A stretch of DNA of 64,000 nucleotides from CAWFLT01 sp963816795 (GTDB lineage Bacteria > Acidobacteriota > Vicinamibacteria > Vicinamibacterales > SCN-69-37), in the NCBI GenBank assembly GCA_963816795.1, contig CAWFLT010000006.1:558001-622000 (forward strand). Reading direction: 5' to 3'. The notes under the pieces are model-generated. The model had not been told where the DNA came from and did not search any database. It was given only the letters and a program-made list of their open reading frames with translations. This document shows positions 58,764 to 64,000 of the stretch, one piece after another (the first letter of the stretch is position 1; the number at the start of each line of letters is the position of its first letter). Both the position numbers and the translations under genes were made by a program.

Positions 58764-60226
58764 TCAACGCCGCACCACGAACGGCGCGAGATACTGGCGG
58801 TCGTCCCAGGAGAGTTTCAGGGCGCCGCCGTTCTGGTGCGATTCGATCGCGAACGTCAGCCGCTCGACCGGCTCGGCGGTCTGAGCCATGGTCATCGGGA
58901 CGCGGCCGAGGTTGCGATTCGGGTTGTAGACGGTGTGGTACTGACCGGTGTCCCGGTTGATCATCAGCGCGAAGTCCGACGCGGCCGGAGTCGTGTAAAG
59001 GGTGTACTCGCCGGCCGGCACGACGAGATCTCCGAACGCGATCGCACCGCTGGTCGTCAGGGTCGTCGCCTCATCGGCGCCCGGCATCCACCAGCCGCCC
59101 CACGGCACGAGCGTGCCCCAGATGACCCGGCCGCGCTTCGACGGCCGGCCGTACTCGATCGCCAGACGGACGCCGTCGACCTCGCCGAGGACGGTGTCGC
59201 GCAGGCTGACGCGCTGGGCGGTCGGACGTCGCGGCGCCGTGGCCCCTGAGGAGTAGATGCCGCGGACGAAATCGGCCGTCGCCGCCGGCACGTCCGCGAC
59301 AATGGGCAGCGTCGGATCTGCGTACGACGCGAGTTGTTTGGCCGGATCCGTCACCGTCTTCATGACGTGATTCATGCCCTCGACAATCTTGAGGGTGGCG
59401 TTGGGCTTCGCCGCCTGAAGCGCCTTCGCTTCGGCGACGGGCACCTGGATGTCGGTGGTGCCTTGAATCAGCAGGACCGGAATCGTGAGGCGGCCGAGCT
59501 CCGTCGCCGGGACGTACTTGAACCACGACATCAGGAAGGGTTGCACGCTCGGTCGGAACAGCGCGGCGAGTTGAGCAGGCGGCTGATCGACGAGCTGCCC
59601 GGACTGCAGCGACGCCAACACCCGTTCGCCGGCGGCCAGCAAGTCAGGCGCGGATCCCAACTGCGCGCGCAACTGATCGCGCAGGACGTCGGGCGCGCTC
59701 TTCGCGACGCCGGCGACTGAGACAAACGCGTCGGCGCGCGCCGCACGCGCCGCCAGCATGCCGATGAGCGACCCCATGCTGTGACCGAGCACGGTGATGG
59801 TGCCGAACCGCGCGTCGTTGCGAAGGAACGACACCCACGACGCGGCGTCCTGCACGAAGGTCTCGAAGCGCAGGTCACGCTCGGAGAGGTTCGCGACCTT
59901 GCTGGCGCCAATCCCGCGCTTGTCGTAGCGAAGTGAGGCGATGCCCTGCGCGGCCAGCGCCTCGGCGAGCATCCGGTAGCTGTTGCTCTGGCCCGGGAGC
60001 AAGGCCGAGTTGCCGTCGCGATCGGTCGGGCCCGAGCCCGCAATGATGAGGACGACGGGCACTTTCCCGGACGCCGTAGCCGGGCATCAGCAGCGTGCCC
60101 TCGACGCTGCCACCAGGCACGGCGAGCGAGACCGGCGGCGGCGCCTGCCTGGCGCCTGCCGGCTGAACCGTCAACGCCGCCAGAGCGCCGGCGACGGCGG
60201 CCGCACGTCTGCGCACGCGATTTCAT
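58764..60226 (-). CDS. exported alpha/beta hydrolase fused to DUF2911, frameshifted
   Basis: N-terminal signal peptide (VRRRAAAVAGALAALTVQ, followed by repeat-encoded AGARQAPPP). The hydrolase domain (about 30-300) has LIIAGSGPTDRDGNS, VLGHSMGSLIGMLAARAA (GxSxG), IQGTTDIQVPVAEAK and EGMNHVMK. The DUF2911 domain (about 310-480) has IEYGRPSKRGRVIWGTLVPW, LVVPAGEYTLYTTPA and LKLSWDDRQYLAPFVVRR. One extra base near 60072 breaks VREVPVVLII. ATG 60226 overlaps the M28 stop but needs one more base correction; GTG 60216 is the in-frame alternative. Confidence 0.8.
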
Positions 60227-61204
60227 CGATCGAGCCCGCCCTTGAGCAACCGCGCGCGCTCGATCGCGACCGCGTCCAGCCCGCTGTCGAATTCCTTCAC
60301 CACCGCGATCATCGTCTCCACCGCCCGTACGTAGAACGCGTGCGTCATCGTCTCATAGTCGTCGGTGGCCCTGTGATGCTGGTCGAAGTCCTCGACGCCG
60401 AAGTAGAGGCAGGGAATTCTGGCCTGACAGAAGCGGGCGTGATCCGATGAGCCGGTCCAGTTCTCCATGGCCTTCTGCGTCGGGTCGTCGTGGCCCATCA
60501 CGAGCTTGACCGGCGCCTTCGCCGCCACGCGCTCGATGAACGGCTTGAGAAACGGCATCTGGTGGCTGCCTGCCACGTACAACAGGTTGTTGGGATCGCG
60601 CCCGATCATGTCCATGTTGAGATTGAGGACGAGCGCCGGCGCTTCGACCGGCGGTTGTTTGACGAACGCCGCGGCGCCGTGCAACCCGATTTCCTCGGCG
60701 TCGAGCGCCGCGAAGATCAAGGAGTTGCCCGTCCGGTTCTTGCTGAAGTAGCTCGCCAGCGTAAACAGCGCCGCGGTCCCCGACGCATTGTCATCCGCCC
60801 CGTTGAACACCTGCTCGTTGCGGACACCGAGGTGATCGTAGTGCGCGGTGATGACGATGTACCGTGCGGGCGTCCTGGTGCCGTTGAGCCAGCCGATGAC
60901 ATTCACGCCCGGCTGCGGCTCGGTCGCGCCTCGTCCGGTGAAGCGCAAACTTCGACTCGTACGACGGCCCGAACGCCGAGAGGCCCGCCGCCTTGTAGCG
61001 CTCGACGATATACGCCCGCGCCTTGGCGCTGCCGGGCGTGCCCACCTGCCGTCCCTGCATGTCGTCGGCCGACAGCGTCTGGAGGTCCTTGAGCAACTGT
61101 CCGGCGTCGAACAACGCGCTCGTTGGCGGCGCCTGCGCGGCCTGCACCGCGATCGCCCCGGACAAGGCGGCCACGACGACGGCGACACGATGCCTGTAGG
61201 TCAT
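60223..61204 (-). CDS. secreted M28-family zinc aminopeptidase, one frameshift
   Basis: The signal peptide VAVVVAALSGAIAVQAAQA is followed by LLKDLQTLSADDMQGRQVGT. The peptidase core carries all five M28 zinc ligands: VITAHYDHLG, VFNGADDNASGTAAL, FAALDAEEIGLHGA, NLNMDMIGRDPNNLLYV and the His region HHRATDDYETMT. It releases amino acids from peptides in the periplasm. One extra base near 60944 breaks KLRFTGRGATEPQPG. A GGGCC-type repeat lies just upstream. It is the first gene of the minus-strand run. Confidence 0.88.
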
Positions 61205-61300
61205 GTGCTTTGCCTTTCCTGTGCCTTGGCCCTGGCCTTGGCCATAAAGAATACTCCTCCTCTTGACCTCCTCGTCCCAATAGGGTCTACTGCCGCGCTT

Positions 61301-63514
61301 GTGCTGATTCATGTCGGTGTCTTTCTTATTACCCTGTCCGGGCTCGTCTTCGAGGTCGCCCTCACCCGGATTTATTCTGCGACGATCTGGTATCACTTCG
61401 CGTTCGTCGCCGTCTCGGTCGCGCTGCTCGGATGGGGCCTGGGCGGCTTCGCCCTGCACCTGACGAAGGGCCGCTGGCTCACGCCCACCCTGGACAAGGC
61501 GGCCGGGCTGGCCGTCGTGTACGGCCTGACGATTCCGGCCTGTCTGGGCCTGGTCGTGCGCTTCCCGTTCACCCTCGAACGGTTGCCGCTCTACTTCGTC
61601 GCGCCCCTCGTGCCGTTCTTCGTCGCCGGGATCGCGCTCTCGATGGTCTTCGACCTCCGGCGCGATCGCAGCAGCTCGCTGTACTTCGCCGATCTGCTCG
61701 GCGCCTCGCTCGGCGCCTTGATCGTCACGTGGCTGCTGCAGGGGCTGGGTGGGGAAACGGCCGTGCTCGTCGCGGCGCTGGCGCCGTTCGTCGCCGCAGC
61801 CTGCTTGTCGGTCCGCACGCCGATCCGTGGCGTCGCCGTGGCGGCGGCGATCCTGGTCGCCATCCTCGCGGTCACCAACGAGACCTCGGGTCTCCTCCGC
61901 GTCACCCCCGGCACGCTGAAGGCCATGCGCCGGCAGATGGACGAGCTCCCGTCGGCGCGCATCGCGCAGACCGGTTGGAACGCGTACTCTCGCATCGACG
62001 CCGTCGAAGGGTTTCCGGCGCCGTATCTCGCGCGGCTGTACATCGACTCCGACGCCTGGACGAGCATCCTCGAGTGGGACGGCAACCTCGACGGCGTGCG
62101 CGACATGCGCACCTGGTATCGCGCCCTGCCGTTCAAGCTCGTGCCCAACGCGCACACGTTGGTGATCGGCCCGGGCGGCGGCTCCGACGTGCTCGTCGCG
62201 CTCGCGTCGGGCAGCCGCAAGGTCAGCGCCGTCGAGCTCAACCCGCTGATGCTGCGCTTCGTGCGCCATTACGGCAGCCGCGCCGGCAATCTCTACGACC
62301 GCCCCGACGTCGAGGTGATCCAGAGCGAAGGCCGCAACTTCATCAGCCGGACCGACAGCAAGTTCGACGTCATCTTCCTCGGCTTCGTGGACTCGTGGGC
62401 GTCGGTCGCCTCGGGCGGGCTGTCGCTCTCGGAGAACTACCTCTATACGACCGAGGCCTTCAACGGCTACTACGACCGGCTGACTGACGACGGCGTGCTC
62501 TGCGTCCTGCGGTGGGACGTGGACATCCCGCGCCTGGTGTCGAACTCGGTGGCGCTGCTCGGCGCCGAAGAGGCGGCCAAGCGCGTCGTCGCGCTGCGTC
62601 GAGCGGCGCGAGGGCGGCCGCGACGATCAGCCGCAGATGATCTTCATGCTGCGGAAGCGTCCGTTCACCGACGCGGAAACCGCCCAGATCATGAACGAGT
62701 GGACGATGGCGAAGCCGATCATCGTCCCCGGCCGTCACGCCGAGGCGCCGTTCGGAGACCTGCTGTCCGGCCGCAAGACGATGGTCGAGTACGAGGCGGA
62801 GGCCGCCGCGCCGCGTCGGTCCGGTGTTCGACGACAGCCCGTTCTATTTCGCGACCGAGCGGCCGCTCGGCATGCCGTCCCGCATGGCCGACGCGCTGTC
62901 GGTCGCTCGTCGTGCCCGTTTTCGGCCTGCTCGCGGCGTTCGCGCTCTTCGGCAAACCCAAGGGACAGCCGATCGCGCCGTACGCGGCGTCGGTCGTGTA
63001 CTTCGCCTGCCTCGGTCTCGGTTTCATCACGGTTGAGCTGGCGTTGCTGCAGAACCTCACGCTGCTGCTCGGCCATCCGATCTTCACGCTGTCGGTGCTG
63101 CTGTTCACGCTGCTCGCCGCCGGCGGCGTCGGCAGTGCGCTCAGCCGCCGGGTGCCGGCGGCGGTCGCCTGCGTCGCCGTCGCGTTCCTCGGCGTCCTCT
63201 ATGCGTTCGCGCTTCCGGTCGTCGTGCCGCACCTGCTGGCGCTCGGCTTCGTGGCACGCGTCGCTCGTCGCCATCGCGGTCATCGCGCCGATCGGTCTGG
63301 CGATGGGCGTGCCGTTTCCGCGCGGACTCATGCGCGCCGGTCGCGGCGCGCTGCCGGCGCCGCCGTTCTTCTGGGGTCTCAACGGCGTCATGTCCGTCGT
63401 CGGATCGGTCGGCACCGTCGTGCTCGCGCTGGCGTTCGGCTTCCGGGTCGCGATGATCGCCGGCGCCGCCTGCTACCGTCGCGATCGCGCGCGAGCTGCC
63501 GCGATGCGCGATAG
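61301..63514 (+). CDS. membrane spermidine-synthase-like protein, many frameshifts
   Basis: From GTG 61301: FLITLSGLVFEVALTRIYSA and a set of membrane helices, then a SAM-binding domain with TLVIGPGGGSDVLVALASG, KVSAVELNPLMLRFVRHYGS, DVEVIQSEGRNFISRTDSKF and DVIFLGFVDS. The late part has further helices (VVPVFGLLAAFALFGK, VYFACLGLGFITVELALLQN, FFWGLNGVMSVVGSVGTVVL). Six to seven single-base insertions (about 62603, 62818, 62904, 63262, 63476 and near the end) occur in 0.9 kb. The enzymatic activity is unknown; polyamine synthesis is not assured for this fused family. Confidence 0.78.
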   Translation: MLIHVGVFLITLSGLVFEVALTRIYSATIWYHFAFVAVSVALLGWGLGGFALHLTKGRWLTPTLDKAAGLAVVYGLTIPACLGLVVRFPFTLERLPLYFVAPLVPFFVAGIALSMVFDLRRDRSSSLYFADLLGASLGALIVTWLLQGLGGETAVLVAALAPFVAAACLSVRTPIRGVAVAAAILVAILAVTNETSGLLRVTPGTLKAMRRQMDELPSARIAQTGWNAYSRIDAVEGFPAPYLARLYIDSDAWTSILEWDGNLDGVRDMRTWYRALPFKLVPNAHTLVIGPGGGSDVLVALASGSRKVSAVELNPLMLRFVRHYGSRAGNLYDRPDVEVIQSEGRNFISRTDSKFDVIFLGFVDSWASVASGGLSLSENYLYTTEAFNGYYDRLTDDGVLCVLRWDVDIPRLVSNSVALLGAEEAAKRVVALRRAARGRPRRSAADDLHAAEASVHRRGNRPDHERVDDGEADHRPRPSRRGAVRRPAVRPQDDGRVRGGGRRAASVRCSTTARSISRPSGRSACRPAWPTRCRSLVVPVFGLLAAFALFGKPKGQPIAPYAASVVYFACLGLGFITVELALLQNLTLLLGHPIFTLSVLLFTLLAAGGVGSALSRRVPAAVACVAVAFLGVLYAFALPVVVPHLLALGFVARVARRHRGHRADRSGDGRAVSARTHARRSRRAAGAAVLLGSQRRHVRRRIGRHRRARAGVRLPGRDDRRRRLLPSRSRASCRDAR

Positions 63515-63560
63515 GATCAGTAGTCGAGGCAGACCCGCGAATGCGTAAGTTCGCAGAGTG

Positions 63561-64000
63561 TCATGCCGATGTCCGACGTCGATTACTACGCGCGTCGACC
63601 TTCCTTCCCGCGTCGAGGCTGTCGAAGTTCAGAATCGCGTTCCAGACCATGAAGTAGCTGCCGATCGTCTCGCCGCGCCAGATCGGGTTGTTGGCGAAGA
63701 GCACGACGTGGCCCTCGTCCGACCGGCACGTCGACGACGACCGGCCGCTGCGCGATGTCGCCGCCGCCCTGCAGCAGGCCCGACACCAGCAGCTCGTTCT
63801 GATCGGCGAATCGCAGCGCCACGCGCGGACGCTGGTCCGGCGGAATGATGTTGAGCGGCGTCCGCATCTGTTCTTCGGTCGGCATCGCGTACTGCCACGG
63901 CCGCGGCGCCGGCGGCGCGCGCCGGCGCGCTCGTTGCGCGGATCAGCTGCGGCCGGCCCTGCGGCTGATCGGGATCGTCGGGCGTGCCGCGGCCGGTCGC
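63561..64000 (-). CDS. M14-type zinc carboxypeptidase, C-terminal part only
   Basis: The minus strand enters from the right edge with YAMPTEEQMRTPLNIIPPDQ and RPRVALRFADQNELLVSGLL, then, after removal of one base near 63715, GHVVLFANNPIWRGETIGSY and FMVWNAILNFDSLDAGR. This ending is typical of secreted M14 peptidases of Acidobacteria and allies, where it follows the catalytic domain. The catalytic domain itself lies outside the window, so the assignment rests on the tail alone. It converges on the spermidine-synthase-like gene. Confidence 0.55.
   Translation of the reverse strand, partial: DRPRHARRSRSAAGPAAADPRNERAGARRRRRGRGSTRCRPKNRCGRRSTSFRRTSVRAWRCDSPIRTSCWCRACCRAAATSRSGRSSSTCRSDEGHVVLFANNPIWRGETIGSYFMVWNAILNFDSLDAGRKVDARSNRRRTSA

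Overview
The window is high-GC bacterial chromosome. It most resembles an acidobacterium, perhaps class Vicinamibacteria. That placement is inference from gene content: a VWFA-related protein of the Acidobacteria-type family, many signal-peptide metallopeptidases, a TamB plus lipidated TamA-like pair, and cobalamin-dependent methylmalonyl-CoA mutase. No rRNA, tRNA, prophage or CRISPR was seen. Most genes are housekeeping.

Layout. 1-8.2 kb: a TPR protein divergent from mobA, argS, a class I glutamine amidotransferase, a repeat island holding an IS256-type transposase remnant, then an rRNA methyltransferase, an unknown gene and birA. 8-15 kb: nadC, valS, a response regulator, the two methylmalonyl-CoA mutase subunits and gdhA. 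16-25 kb: a TSUP permease, a VWFA-related secreted protein, two acyl-CoA dehydrogenases, a HIT protein, HU/IHF and rpsA with a clear sigma-70 promoter, and a histone-tail-like DUF6335 protein. 25-32 kb: a second repeat island, tamB and its BamA-family partner. 32-38.8 kb: small envelope genes, a two-component cluster with a sigma-54 activator, cmk, a hydrolase and a beta-barrel protein; three sigma-54-like promoter sites lie here. 38.8-46.8 kb: site-2 protease-trpS-scpA-scpB-rluB, uvrC, a CDP-alcohol phosphotransferase, tdk and efp. 46.8-53 kb: hsp20-htrA, uvrA-mpg and an RRM protein. 53-64 kb: a long minus-strand run (M28 peptidase, hydrolase-DUF2911 fusion, ureohydrolase, APC permease, amidinotransferase-like enzyme, amidohydrolase, BNR protein) that looks like a peptide and guanidino-compound catabolic module, then a membrane spermidine-synthase-like protein and the end of an M14 carboxypeptidase.

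Two properties cut across the window. First, about ten families of short repeats sit at gene borders, usually as two opposed halves. In several convergent pairs the first repeat unit supplies the last codons and the stop of the gene. I consider this the most interesting signal. Second, some 30 single-base frameshifts break conserved genes. Nearly all are one-base insertions and they cluster in some segments, so they look like sequencing or assembly error. I therefore annotate those genes as whole genes with their breaks noted.
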